Assembly (NCBI GenBank): GCA_002917075.1 | Contig: NTMA01000015.1 | Span: 372,001-436,000 of the forward strand | DNA length: 64,000 nucleotides | Source of the DNA: Hawksworthiomyces lignivorus | Taxonomy: Eukaryota; Ascomycota; Sordariomycetes; Ophiostomatales; Ophiostomataceae | Direction of reading: 5' to 3' | Shown: piece by piece, positions 43,863-55,530 of the stretch | Numbering within the stretch: the stretch's first letter is position 1 | Layout: every line of letters begins with the position of its first letter | Program-made: the position numbers and the translations under genes | The notes under the pieces: generated by a model | Databases searched by the model: none | Told to the model about the DNA's origin: nothing | What the model saw: the letters and a program-made list of their open reading frames with translations, nothing else

Positions 43863-44330
43863 GACAATATGTGCCTCCTGTCTGTCCAAATTTAATATAT
43901 AGAATCGCTTCTAATCTCCCACTTCGCGCCGAGTATATAGCTTGGCGTTACCGAAGGCTCAAGTCAGTCCTTGGTGTTTGATTGCCGAACATATTTCACT
44001 TCACATTTAACCTCGTGGTTCATCTCAGGGCGTCTTCAACCAACTTTGATATATAATTACTAAAAGATCTATCTTTATGTGGCTCTGTTGCTCAGTGATA
44101 AAGCAGCCTGTCTCTCTAGGAATCATTCTCTATCTGAAGCCATGTCTCAAAGTGTACGCATCTAGCTTACCGATATGGGATGCTTCATTAAAGCGACCAT
44201 AGTGTCGTCGCAGATAAAGATGAAACACCCATATCGGGAATCAGATAAGCTTTGAAATTTACTTCATATCACATATTTCTTTCTTTGTTCTGAACTGGAG
44301 CATCCACCCTCCGATTACCGTTCTCCTAAT
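43863..44330. other. Intergenic with an imperfect inverted repeat
   Basis: About 470 bases with the stem-loop at 44170-44237. Confidence 0.5.
44170..44237. repeat. Imperfect inverted repeat
   Basis: CCGATATGGGATGCTTCAT (44170-44188) faces ATGAAACACCCATATCGG (44220-44237), about 16 of 18 positions paired, around a 31-base loop. Could be a small foldback element or a 3' RNA structure. Confidence 0.5.
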
Positions 44331-45188
44331 TCAATTCAAAAAGCCAATTACTTTCTCTGCGATCAGCGTAGTGTCGCTCTCTACAGCGAAATGGCCCGCA
44401 TCGATGAGTTTAACTTGTGCTCTGGGAAGATCCTTTTTAAATGCTTCGGCGCCGGCAGGAACAAAGAAGACATCATTCTTCCCCCACACCGCCAGAAAAG
44501 GCACTTGCGTTGTTCTGAAGTATTCATGAAACTTTGGGTAGAGCGCCACGTTGCTCTGGTAGTCCCTGAAGAGATCAAGCTGGATATCTTTGTTTCCCGG
44601 CCGCTCTAATAGTGCGTAGTCGAGCGTGTATGACTCCGGAGCTACTTTCGAAGGATCTAGAGTCCCGTTGATATATTGGAACTTGGTTATGTCCGCATTT
44701 AGCATAATCCCTGCAAGCTTGGAACGATCATCAGGGGTGTTATTGCTCGCCCAGAACTCCTGCAAGGGAGCCCAGACATCACCAAGTCCTTCGGTGTAGG
44801 CGTTTCCATTTTGTGAAATAATCGCCTCGATTGCCGTGGGGCGCTGTAGAGCCAGGCGGAGACCGACTGGTGCGCCATAGTCGAAGATGTACATTGAAAA
44901 TTTGGAAATGCTAAGTGCATCTAGGAACTCGGCCACGGTGTCGGTGAGAGTCTCAAATGAGTAGGTGAACCCCTCCGGAGCTTCTGTGAAGCCAAACCCC
45001 GGCATATCTGGTGCAATGACACGATATTTAGCAGCCAAAAGAGGGATTAGGTTTCGATACTGGTGCGATGACGACGGAAATCCATGGAGAAGAAGAAGAA
45101 CGCGACCCTTGCTTTGGCCCTGTTCGCGATAGAAGACTTTGACACCAGTCTTTGGAAGCGAGATTGTCTTGAGAATAGTAGAAGCCAT
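44331..45188 (-). CDS. Alpha/beta hydrolase, haloalkane-dehalogenase/epoxide-hydrolase-like
   Basis: Single-exon, 285 residues. The oxyanion motif is LLLLHGFPSSSHQYRNL. IAPDMPGFGFTEAP follows, then the nucleophile elbow IFDYGAPVGLRLAL with Asp in the nucleophile position. This is as in dehalogenases and epoxide hydrolases rather than the Ser of esterases. The acidic residue is in VWGKNDVFF and the catalytic His in DAGHFAVES. A cap domain lies between about residues 130 and 215. Length fits the family. Cytosolic, no signal peptide. Substrate unknown. Confidence 0.9.
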   Translation of the reverse strand: MASTILKTISLPKTGVKVFYREQGQSKGRVLLLLHGFPSSSHQYRNLIPLLAAKYRVIAPDMPGFGFTEAPEGFTYSFETLTDTVAEFLDALSISKFSMYIFDYGAPVGLRLALQRPTAIEAIISQNGNAYTEGLGDVWAPLQEFWASNNTPDDRSKLAGIMLNADITKFQYINGTLDPSKVAPESYTLDYALLERPGNKDIQLDLFRDYQSNVALYPKFHEYFRTTQVPFLAVWGKNDVFFVPAGAEAFKKDLPRAQVKLIDAGHFAVESDTTLIAEKVIGFLN

Positions 45189-45990
45189 TGCGTATTGTTT
45201 GTAGGGGATTGTATGACTAAATCGAAGTATCTTGGATTGAATGGAGTCGGAGATTGTTGGCGTCTTTCACAGGATGTTTATGAAACTGAGAGTTAATGTG
45301 TTCTGCATGACTTTCTAACTTATGGTTGCAGCACCTATTTATATACAAATTTGAAAAGGCAACATAATTCTATTCTAGGCATGCTTAGTAAAATGTGATG
45401 ACGTTACTCCGTTACGATGGTCTAATCAATTATGCTTAAAGAGGCTGCACGAGGCTGATATGTTCTGCATATCAGAGGGAGTTTAGTATTTATTTCTGGC
45501 AGGCTAAACCTAATGTAGGCAATGCTCGAACGGCACATGCAGGAACCCACTATGATCGACGGCGCGATTAGCGTCATTGCGTAGCTTCCATCACCAAATA
45601 TTGATGATAATCTGCTGTCCAACTAATCAAACTCAAAAATATTCATGTTTCAGACGCAAACACAGAATTCTCTTTTTTGGAATCAATGCTCATTCTTTGG
45701 AATCAATATAGACAGCCCATATAATGGTCTCTGCATTTGGCATTTGTCAGTTTCTCTACACAGTAGAACATCGAGGTGAGGGATGGTGAAAATGCGCTGC
45801 TCTCAAACTTTATATATTCCGCCAGCCCTCTCTCTCCATCGCAATTAGGTTACACAACTAAGTCAGAAGCTTTTTATCTTATTTTGTATCTCGATACCCA
45901 AAGGCATAGCTAGCAGTTTGCGTATCTCCGCAAGGCAACTATATCCTCCGCGGACTTTACTCCTTGGCATTCTTCAATAAAAAACAGACC
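45189..45990. promoter_or_regulatory. Divergent intergenic region hydrolase / carbonic anhydrase
   Basis: 800 bases holding both promoters; no distinctive motif identified. Confidence 0.45.
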
Positions 45991-46578
45991 ATGTCGACCC
46001 CACTAGAGCAAGAGATCTTAAAGTCAAACAACGAGTTCGCTAGCAAGCGAACACCCATTTTGCTCCCGCTGCCCCCTAGCAAAAAATTAGTTATTGGTAG
46101 GTCTTATTTCTTCCCTGATCCACTTTCACCGGAGCGTAGCCTCTCCGACAAAAGCTGACTTATACTCTCAGTGACTTGTATGGACTCCCGCCTAGACCCG
46201 GCGGCTTCATACGGTCTCCAACCGGGAAATGCCATCGTCATACGCAACGCAGGTGGCTCGACCCGTGACGCCCTTCGGTCAGTCATGCTGGCTACTCACG
46301 TTCTCGGAGCCGAAGAGGTATTTGTTGTCAAACACACCCACTGTGGGTTGCTTGGCGTGACGACGGAAATGGTTCATGACGTCATGAAGAAGAACGTGGA
46401 CATTAGCAAGAGCGGCGATGTAGACAGTTTTGAAGTTCTCGGGATTCCTAATCTAGAAACGTCTGCTAGGGAAGATGTTGCGTTCTTGCGCGATCATCCG
46501 CTAGCACTAGGGAAAGTTAAAGTCACTGGATGGATCTACGACACAGAGTCCGGCGTCCTTAGGCAGGCCATAGAATAG
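45991..46578 (+). CDS. Beta-carbonic anhydrase
   Basis: Zinc enzyme that interconverts CO2 and bicarbonate. Exons 45991-46096 and 46172-46578 give 170 residues, typical of the short fungal beta class. The intron splits the first metal motif: VI|VTCMDSRLDP supplies the Cys and Asp/Arg pair (CxDxR). GNAIVIRNAGGSTRDALRSV is the conserved core, and VFVVKHTHCGLL supplies the His and second Cys (HxxC). The C-terminal DHPLALGKVKVTGWIYDTES is typical. No targeting signal, so probably cytosolic. Confidence 0.94.
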
Positions 46579-47541
46579 ATGGGGACAATTAAGCAGCATG
46601 CTCTTTGAACATGTGAAATTCCAACTCAACGTGTTGGAGAAGAAGCTATACAGACAACTGGTCTTTTTAATCAAACAGAGATAAATATCTTTGGGTCGTT
46701 CCAAAATCCTTAGAGGTTACAGAGAGCAAGCAGCAGCAATGCGTGGCTCTGTTGAGTAATACAAAAATAAAAAACAAAAATTAAAGCGTGAAATACGATA
46801 AATGCAAGTGTAGACCATCCTTTTGATATTCTACTTTTTCACTTTAAATTTATGTTAGGCCTATGTAGCACATTTTCGATTTTAGTTGTCGCTGTTATCG
46901 ACTCAAGTCTTGTCAGAGAAGCGCATCCAGCACACTGGTAAGAGAGCATGCGAGACGACATCGTCAGAACAAAGGCTAAGGGGCTACAGGGCTAAAGGGC
47001 AAGCATGGGAACAGGATTTCAGAGAGCTAAACTCGACGAAAACTGCCGGTTGTAGGCTAGCGCCCTTGTGCACAAAGTCTTTTCAATGTGGTGCGAGACG
47101 GAACAGCAGGTCCCGAAGAGATAGACTGCCATTGTGACCGAGTCAAATTTCTCATTGCTGACCCTTCGGCCATTGTTAACCTCCGATTGGCAGTCTTTTC
47201 GCCACTTGGCTTTCTCAAAGTCCCTGAAAAAATTCGGTGCGGCCCCGCCGTCCGCTGTAAGCCATCTGCACTAATGTAAAACAGGAAATTCCGAAAGAGG
47301 AAAACGCTGAAAGTGGCTCTGCAGATGGACCGTGTCGGTTAATTCCGAGTCTTGTCCAGGCAGGCTGTCGAGAACGGGCTTCAACGGCGCCATTCAATGG
47401 ACATGCTCTGCTTAACATTTTACCATGATTGCATTTCCAGATTTGTAATGAAGGAAATTCGGAAGCGAAATACGCTTCCAGGGGAAATAGGACTGACTTC
47501 CGAGTCTTATTTATTTGCACCGGATCCCATTGTCAAAGGCC
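46579..47541. promoter_or_regulatory. Upstream region of the MFS gene, with a diverged direct repeat
   Basis: 960 bases. GGAAATTCCGAAAGAGGAAAACGCT (47284 onward) and GGAAATTCGGAAGCGAAATACGCT (47454 onward) are each followed at about 50 bases by TTCCGAGTCTT. An old duplication or paired regulatory modules are both possible. Confidence 0.45.
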
Positions 47542-49237
47542 ATGGTTAGGACCGCATCTCGCATTGGCAATTCTCCAAACTGGTCACCCAGCAGAAGAAA
47601 AAGAACCATGCAGTCCTTCCGACAAAAAAGACAAATATCCTCGCGCGCTATCCGTTGGATGGGCGAGCAGCAGCCGCACCTACCCAAATCACCCGGTGAG
47701 TCTGACCCGGACCAAAGCAGAGATGTTGTGAGCCGCAACCTGGTGTCGTCGTGGGAAGATTTTGACAGTGATCTCAATCCTAAGAACTGGTCATTCTCCA
47801 AAAAGTTGGCTGCCACGGCGCTCGTCACCGCCCTCTCCTTCACAGTTCAGTATGCGGCAGCCATTGATTTCGCCGCCGCCGAGAATATGGCAGACTACTA
47901 CGGTGTGAGCATTGTCGCCCAGTCTCTGGCAACAGGTACGTCTACAACGGCATATATGATCAACCCACTATGTAGCATCTTTGTTTAAAGAAAAAAAAAA
48001 AGCTAATCTCGCGGTTTTCACTACAGGGCTATTCCTCGTCGGCTTTGCCATCGGCGCGCCTGTGGCCGGACCGCTATCCGAGATCGCCGGACGCAATCCC
48101 GTTTACGTCATCGGTCTAGTTGCCTTCATGCTCTGCACGGTTGGATCAGCTCTGGCACCTAATTTTGGCTCGCTGCTCGCATTTCGTTTCTTAGCAGGGG
48201 CTTTCGGCAGCACCCCCATCGTGTGCGCTGGAGGGACCGTTTCTGATCTGTGGACACCCTTCGAGCAAGTATACATATTTCCGTTTTATGCAGCGGGCGG
48301 CTTTCTGGGTCTGCCTGTTGGGCCGGCCGTGGGCGGTCTGATCGCTGAGAGCACGGTTGTTAGTTGGCAGTGGGTGGAATGGAGCACACTACTCATAGCT
48401 GGCGCCCTCTTTGTCTTGGTGTTGCTCCTGCAGCCGGAGACGTTTGCACCAGTCCTCCTGCAGTGGAAGACCGATGCAATACTTTTGCACTCGGAGCTGC
48501 GAGGTGCGAAAAAACCCACACCGCGGCAATGGGCAAAGTCGATGCGAGAACTCGGAACTGAGCTGGGGCAAGCTTTCTACCGGCCAATTAAGCTGTCCTT
48601 GCGCGAGCCGATCATTCTCATGGTCTCGCTCTATCTGTCCGTCTTGTACATTGTCATCTTCACGTTTTTGCCGGGCTACACGTTCATCTTTACGGACGTT
48701 TACGGATTTGGTCCCGCGCGTCGTGGACTCAGCTTCCTTGGCATCGGGGTCGGCTTCATGCTTGCTTGGGCCCTGACGATTCCCGTGACCATTCGGGCTC
48801 GGCGCATCCTCCAGAGCGGTGGGAAATTGAGCCCAGAATTTCGGCTCTACTACGCCCTGTGCGGCGCGCCAGCTATCCCAGTCTCGCTCTTCTGGATGGG
48901 CTGGACAGCCAGGCCCTCCATCTCCCCGTGGTCGGCGCTAGGGGCATCGGCCCTGCTTGGCTTCGGCGCCCTTTGCGTCTTCTTCTCGAGCTACCAGTAC
49001 ATCATCCACACGTATGGCCACTACGCTGCTAGCGGATTGGTGTTCGTGTCGCTCACTCGATACCTGATGGCCGGCGGAATGAACACGGTCGGCATCCCCA
49101 TGTACGGAAATCTCGGGGTGGCGTGGACTCTGACTATTTTGGGAGCGTTGAGTGTTGTGCTGCTGCCAATCCCATTCTGCCTTTATTGGTTTGGACCGAC
49201 AATCCGGAAATGGAGCCGACTTTCAAGGCATGAATAA
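47542..49237 (+). CDS. DHA1-type MFS multidrug transporter
   Basis: Exons 47542-47935 and 48027-49237 give 534 residues. A basic N-terminus precedes NPKNWSFSKKLAATALVTAL, the DHA1/Flu1-family entry motif. Twelve membrane segments follow, with GPLSEIAGRNPVYVIG (loop 2-3), RFLAGAFGSTPIVCAGGTVSD (motif of TM4), PFYAAGGFLGLPVGPAVGGL (motif C of drug:H+ antiporters) and W.QWVEWSTLLIAG. The loop between TM6 and TM7 is long and basic. The intron contains an A11 run (47991-48001) and ends CACTACAG. Likely exports toxic or secondary compounds at the plasma membrane. An earlier in-frame start at 47515 is not an ATG. Confidence 0.9.
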
Positions 49238-49871
49238 ATCAGACGGTAAGAAAGAAGTAAGAGGGAGGGGAGGGGGAGCTGTAACATAGAAGGAAAGCTG
49301 GTATAGAGATAATTTAGATTCGATCTTACAGATAGAGTGCGATATTTTAGATAAATCTCCACATGTTATGTATTTTTACTCAAGAAATTTGGATTCTGTG
49401 CGTTTCGAACGTGTTGGCAATGAGGTGCGTCTGAGAGAATTTCATCCAACCTGGCGCGGGAAAGCATTAATTGGATGGCAGATATCAGTCAGAGGATGAA
49501 ATGTTATGGTTTACTGGGCAAACTCGGGAAACAGATACCTTGGCTGCAATGCTGACTGTGTATCACGGGTAAGTAATTCGACCGAAAAACTAGCAGCCCA
49601 GCGGTGGATTTTGCCTCGAATCAGCGGCCTTCACTTGGTTGGATTTTGCTTGCTGAGTAATGGGCTGCGATCAACCAATTAGATTCCAATTAGACATTTG
49701 CGTGAAACATACCTGACTTTATGCCGGCGCAGCGGGTCTCGACTGGCCGTTTGATTTTCGTCATCAACAAAGCCAAAGACGGAGAAAAGGCTCGCATGCT
49801 GTACAAGATGAGCGATAATACAAAAGGTAACAGTACACACATTGATAGAGAATTCCTCGAACAATACTAAC
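49238..49871. other. Intergenic, no gene seen
   Basis: About 630 bases; nothing recognised. Confidence 0.5.
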
Positions 49872-51470
49872 ATGGCCACAGCAGAAAACAAAGGCCAGAA
49901 GTTTGAATTTATTTCTGTCTCAGGCACATCACTGCGGGGTGACGCTGAGGCCCGGAGACGGGTGCGGAGTCATGCGCAAGCGGATTATCGGCGCCGCACC
50001 CGTCCCCAGCCACGGCCTGCGCTACAAATCGAGCTTGACGCCTCAGGCTTAGTGAGAGGGCAAGACCAGAGTGTTGTACCGGTTGCAAGCCCACCCGCTG
50101 AGCTCACGAGCGCAGCTATTACGGAATTGGTAGCGACTAGCGGTCCACGCTCTCGGCTTTTGTGGGATCACTGTTCGTATTCGGTTCCGCTGGGTATAAG
50201 AAATGCAATGTTTCTATGCTAACGCAGTCTTGCCTTTCAGTATATGACGGGACCTGTGTTGTCTTCAAGAGCATGCTTGCGGTCGGCTTCATAGATCTCG
50301 TACGAGAGGCAACCGCATTGACGCAGATGTTGTCGACATCTGCTTGGCATATGGACAATACTGGTCAAAAGAAAGAAGAGAATAGTCTGGACTACGCCAA
50401 GTATTCTGTCGTAGCTACGCGATCGCTACGGAAAAAGCTGACGAGCTCTGCTTCGCGGGCCAGCCTGGAGGTTATAGTAGCAGTATTGGCCTTTGCTGCT
50501 TATTCGGTGGGTATCAAGTCAAGCGTATTATCCCATGTCCAAAGTCAATTCTAATTCTATCTAGAATCTTATCAGCGACCCGGAGCTAATTAATATCCAC
50601 CTCGATGGCCTCTCACAAGTCCTTGGCAGCCGCGGAGGCCTAGGAACGCTGGAATCAGTACCGGCCGTTCGTATGATGATATATTGGTGAGTTTTGGACT
50701 AGAATCTTCAAGTGGCTTTGGTGGTTAACAGTCGCTCTAGGATCGATATTAGTGGGGCATATCTGTGCGACGCGGCGCCACGCTATCCGCAGCCGTTTGA
50801 ACTCCTTTCGCTACGCAGCCGACTTAGCCTTCAGCCAGGCCCAATTAGCCGATCACAAGCGGTAGAAGATCTCACCCAAGACCCAGCTTCCATGCGGGTT
50901 TGTGCTGCCATCCAGCAAATCAACTCTCTGATTGATGCTGATTTCTCAAAACGCGGAGACGAAATCTGGAACGACGTCCTCTTCTCTGGTTATCACCTCG
51001 CTCCAGTCCTACACGACTTGCTGTCGATGCCTCGAAGCACCACAGGCGATGACATCACCAGTCGCAGACGTGAGTGTTTTCGGTTGGCAGCCATTGTCTA
51101 TATAAGCGAGCTCCGCGGCAAGTTCGGAATAGATTCAAGTCCGTCAAGCATCTACGTCACGAAGCTGCAAGCGATATTAGACTGCCCGGGCATGCTTCCG
51201 GAATGTCCTGGTTCAAATACATTTTTGATATGGAGCCTCACAGTCGCAGCACGTAGCATCTGCGTTGCCGAAAGCGCGCGTGAAGCGTTTGCAGAAATGC
51301 TTGAGGCGAGCCTCGACTCTGCTGGTATCAGCGCTGCTGACGAGCTTTCCTTTGGGGTTCATGGCTTGGGCCGGTCGAAAAAAATTCTTAACGGCCCTCT
51401 TTTTCAGCCTTGGGACATTAGTTATGGCAAACTCACTGAGCAGACCCGGATTGCAACGCTCTGTGGATAG
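49872..51470 (+). CDS. Fungal transcription-factor-like protein without a zinc cluster
   Basis: Exons 49872-50193, 50241-50506, 50565-50686 and 50741-51470 give 479 residues with every phase matching. The N-terminal KFEFISVSGTSLRGDAEARR and VRSHAQADYRRR is a motif found at the start of a large fungal group related to the Fungal_trans_2 regulators. The body has the helical pattern of their middle region: DYAKYSVVATRSLRKKL, SLEVIVAVLAFAAYSNLI, INIHLDGLSQVLGSRGGL and VRMMIYWIDISGAYL. No Zn2Cys6 cluster is present. Such proteins are often predicted regulators but without proof of DNA binding. The first intron (GTATAAG..CTTTCAG) is 47 bases. Confidence 0.75.
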
Positions 51471-51861
51471 ACAAGGTTCTCTACAGCCCCTATTGTTGGA
51501 CTGAACGGCATGCGCAAGCAACGATACTGCAACGATTCTTTGTCATTCTATGGAGAAAATACCAAAGTTAAAACGAATGTGATGTAATACAATTTAATAC
51601 ATTTATATGTGCAGAAACTGCTCTGAACCCTCTACTAGACTATTGGGGAAATTCTTTTGTATATTAAGATAGGAAGCGCTGTAGTATCCACCAGAACTGT
51701 AGGCCATTGGAAATATGTGCCTAATCCCTTTCTGTTTATTAATTTGAGTCGTTTGGTCTTCTTAATGGTTACATAACAAACTCTGGATGATTTTTCATCT
51801 TCACGTTCTAGTTTTCACATTTGCAATTTTTCGCCATAGTGTTTTGGGTATTGTGCGATTT
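51471..51861. other. Intergenic, no gene seen
   Basis: 390 bases of A+T-rich flank before the first solo LTR. Confidence 0.5.
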
Positions 51862-52040
51862 TGTTGAGCAGTGCTTATATAATACCATGCCTGTAGGTCG
51901 ATACCGTATGCCTATCACTTGAATACCGTGGTGATACACTGTATATAGCACTATATAGAGAGGGCTCCTCGCCCTGCCTCCCTCTAGGATATCTCTTTTG
52001 GCCTCTTCTAATCAATGGCTCTACTCAAACTGACTTGACA
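51862..52040 (+). mobile_element. Solo LTR, copy 1 (179 bp)
   Basis: Begins TGTTGAGCAG and ends ACTTGACA, i.e. TG..CA. It is the reverse complement of 55343-55521 over exactly 179 bases with five mismatches, all transitions, and no gaps. Flanked by CGATT(T) on the left and CGATT on the right, a near-perfect 5-bp target duplication with one extra T. No internal retrotransposon region adjoins. Confidence 0.8.
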
Positions 52041-54727
52041 CGATTCATTGCTTGTTTGTCAATGATGCTTCGCCTCTATGCATGTTTGATTTTAACATGT
52101 ATATTTAGTTTTTCTTTCTCACTTATTTCAATTTTCCTCAACTTTGCGGTCTACTGTTGAGTTGCAGGTGAGCAAGACGCCTTAAAGAACCAAAGTAAGC
52201 AGTGATCAAAACCTATGTACTTGACCAAAGGGAGAGGTTTCTGGAGGGAGGGGGGTTGCCGTCCTTCCACCACCCAAAATCTTATAAAAGGAATGGGCAG
52301 ACTTTCCGACCTTCTTATTGGATAGAGATAGGTAGGCATCTTCACACAGCGAAATTTCTACGCCATTTTTACTAGAACTCGCTATACCAGATTGGGGGGG
52401 ACCCGGTAGGTCCCCCCCAATCTGGTATAGCGAGTTCTAGGTACTAGGTGCAACCACTGCATCTACGTTCTGATACTATTCCTACTTCCACACAGTAGGA
52501 CAATCTTTGCATATTAAGGGGCAATACAACTGTAAGTTATAGTCTCAATCTAACGCTAACATGAATAAGGGTGAACCTATACGACATTACCGCAGACGGA
52601 TTTGTTCTATTACATCATGCTTTAGACTAATGCTCATCCAGCATTGGATTGCGCTAACAAGAGTGAATATCTTGTCAAACATGGCATTATTCGAGTGATG
52701 ATAGAGAATTAATTGTAACGATATAGAGAATGCATGGATTCTAGAAATTTCCGGAGGAACAACTTCAATAATGTAATAACGATAGCTCTAACTCAGGGGT
52801 TTTCCTAGGCAGATGAACCAAAAAAAAAGGATAAACTCTATATCATGAAATATATCGGATTTGTTCTATCCCCTTAGTTGATATTCGAACTGCGCACCGA
52901 TAAGCAAGAGATCAACAACCTGAGATATATTTGTTTTGTTCTCATCTTTTTGATCCTCTGTGGCTGAATTCACGGAGAGCATGTCGTCTTCCTCTGGTGG
53001 CTTAGGAGAGCCGCTCTCTGGAGCAGTGCTCCAATTGTCAGACTCAGGCAAACTAATATCGGACAATGTAAGTATGAGATTGATAAATAACTTTTTATGG
53101 ATCAAGGGTAAGATAAATCGGATGTAGCGAAAAAATTTTTTTGTGATAGCTCTCTCGACGGAAAGCTCTTAGATAATGTATGGGATCGGAAAATATGCAC
53201 ATAGAAAAACCAAAAAAAAAAAAGACAAAACATTAAGGGGTAATTATCCGTGTTCATAGGGAATGCATGACCAAAGGTGCAGGTCTTTAACGTAAAAGAC
53301 AGGGAAACGTAAATTGACTGAATGTACATACTACTGGGACATTATTAACACCAGTCAAACATCCAGACTTTCAGTGGAAAGCGATGACTTGGACATATAA
53401 ATTGCAGATGGCAGAAGGAATCAGGGGCCTATGCTTAAGGTGCGAGTCTGAATTGAGAACGAAAATGATAAGAAGAAATGAGTAATTTTTTTTAATATAT
53501 ACATATATGAAGGAAGGTATGGAAATAATTGTGAAATAATGCCAGAAAAAAAATTATAGAGGGAGAGAAGGAAAAGGGAAAGGAAAATACAATCATGGAT
53601 GGAGAGAACATAAATATATACTCGTGGGGTAGATAGACAGCCATAGTTTACGGTCCCATAAGTCTGTATCCGGTGCCGTTTTGATAGACCCCAAGCAACG
53701 GTTTGCAGGAGTTGACATGAGTGTACTTTTTGTAAGTATTTATGGCCCTTACTTGTACTGCGCGCTGGCACCGAGAATATCTTATGAATACTTGTCATTG
53801 GTATAGACTTCCAGTGCTCCGTCTGGGGTACAGCTCATAATTGTAAGCTCAACAGCCACACATCCATACAACGTTCAAATTGAGCAAACTATGCCTCCGC
53901 TACTTGCTAGTTTCTGGCGAGATTAGTCTTCGTCGACGTAGCTACCACTCCTAGCATCTAAACGGTCCTTTCAAATATTGGATTGACTATTGATTTAATA
54001 TTTTGCGCGTGTCGGTATTTTACTGGTGATATATGTACGGAATTGACATACTGCGAAGAGGTATGGAAAGCAAACTGATGCTTACCGACGTCTATTTCTG
54101 ATTGGATGGCATAGTGCTTTTTGGGGAGGAAAAAAATGTATTCCATTGTCCCGTTGTCCCAGCCTGGAAAGACTAAAGATTTGATTTGCCCGCTGCTATC
54201 TATAGCAGGTCTTATTATGCAGCCCAGGCACGCATCTATCTCCAAATCGAATTAAACCACTTAAAATAAATTGGTCACCGCCAGAAACCAATTTTGAGCA
54301 TTAGTTGCGAACCATACGCAAACCGTTATATTTACTAACTCTTTTTTTTGCGAACCACTCTTGAGGCTCTGTCTACAATTGTAGCTTCTTTTTCCTAGAT
54401 TCGCACTCCACGTGATTCATACATTATCTAATCTGTCTAATCGGGTAATAGTTACAAGAGCTTCATGTTGAGTTATAAGGTACATTTACTGTGACGTTTG
54501 TCCAAGGAGGTTTGTCATTTTTGTACTGGTACAGTGGCCTACTGACAGTACTCAACATTTCACAAAATTACTGTGGTGTACACAGTTGTCCACGAATAAG
54601 GTAAAGTCACATACATAACAAAATAAATAAAAATATCTAGTTGATATATACCTTTTCTCTTACTTGCTATCTAACTGTTTCGGAATTCGTATTCGACTTC
54701 ACGCTTCGAGTACGAGGCCCCAGTCTA
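52041..54727. other. Gene-poor stretch between repeats
   Basis: 2.7 kb of A+T-rich DNA containing the perfect hairpin at 52372-52440. Open frames on the minus strand near 52866-54245 are low-complexity and unsupported. Confidence 0.5.
52372..52440. repeat. Perfect 69-bp hairpin (32-bp arms, 5-base loop)
   Basis: The left arm starts CTAGAACTCGCTATACCAGA and continues TTGGGGGGGACC; the loop is CGGTA at 52404-52408; the right arm is the exact reverse complement ending GAGTTCTAG. No mismatch in 32 pairs. Confidence 0.9.
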
Positions 54728-55528
54728 CAGAGACTAGTCCGGTAATTTTTAATGACTCTCCACTATGCCGGCAAAACATACGTTCGCCCCCCATTTTGCA
54801 GAATGTCGCCCCCCCTTGTAAAATACTAAACTCTAATTGGCCGATTGGAGCTTTCAACCTATCTCAGTAATTTCTGTGCTACGATTAGGCTCAGAGGGCT
54901 ACGCGCTATTTCTCAGAAGGCTGCTCACTAAAATATAAAAGGTTATTCCCTGTATTTTAGAGAGATACCCACTATAACTAAGAAAACCACCTGTTTAAGG
55001 TTATCTAAATTATACACTATGTATGTATCTCATAAATATTTTATATATAAACTATATAAGTAAATATTCATTCTTGAAACTAATATTAGTAAATGTAACT
55101 TTAAAACAGTCAGTTAATGGTAGAAGTTAATGTTTACCTCTTCAATTCCGGTATAATTACTGACTTACAGGCCTAATAAAAAGTTTATTAGGGTGTTGTT
55201 GAACCTGGCTATTGATTTGACCAATCAGAATTTTGTTGAAGGGGGGGGGGGGGGGGGCGAACGTATGTTTTGCCCACTATGCCGAATCAGGGAATGTCAG
55301 TCTGACTGACATTCCATGATTAAAAATTACTGGACTAGTCTCTGTCAAGTCAGTTTGAGTAGAGCCATTGATTAGGAGAGGCCAAAAGAGATATCCTAGA
55401 GGGAGGCAGGGCGAGGAGCCCTCTCTATATAGTGCTATATACGGTGTATCATCACGGTATTCAAGTGATAGGCATACGGTATCAACCTACAGGCATGGTA
55501 TTATATAAGCACTGTTCAACAGTCTCTG
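54728..55528. mobile_element. Tc1/mariner-like MITE, interrupted by a solo LTR
   Basis: Both ends read CAGAGACTAGTCC inward and are flanked by TA (54726-54727 and 55529-55530), the target duplication of Tc1/mariner elements. The similarity of the two ends continues inward through GTAATTTTTAAT and GGCAAAACATACGTTCGCCC (about 100 bases or more). Removing the inserted LTR and one 5-bp duplication leaves about 617 bases. No transposase frame, so it is non-autonomous. It contains a 17-G run (55241-55257) and a small perfect stem at 55291-55315. Confidence 0.75.
55343..55521 (-). mobile_element. Solo LTR, copy 2, nested in the MITE end
   Basis: Reverse complement of 51862-52040 at 174/179 positions. 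TG..CA ends, flanked by a perfect 5-bp duplication GTCTC (55338-55342 and 55522-55526). The insertion point splits the MITE's right CAGAGAC end, so the LTR element arrived after the MITE. Confidence 0.85.
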
Positions 55529-55530
55529 TA

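Noticed and set aside
51862..55521. A single 3.6-kb transposon with 179-bp terminal inverted repeats
   Set aside because: Each copy has its own TG..CA ends and its own 5-bp duplication, and copy 2 is inside a MITE, so they are independent solo LTRs.
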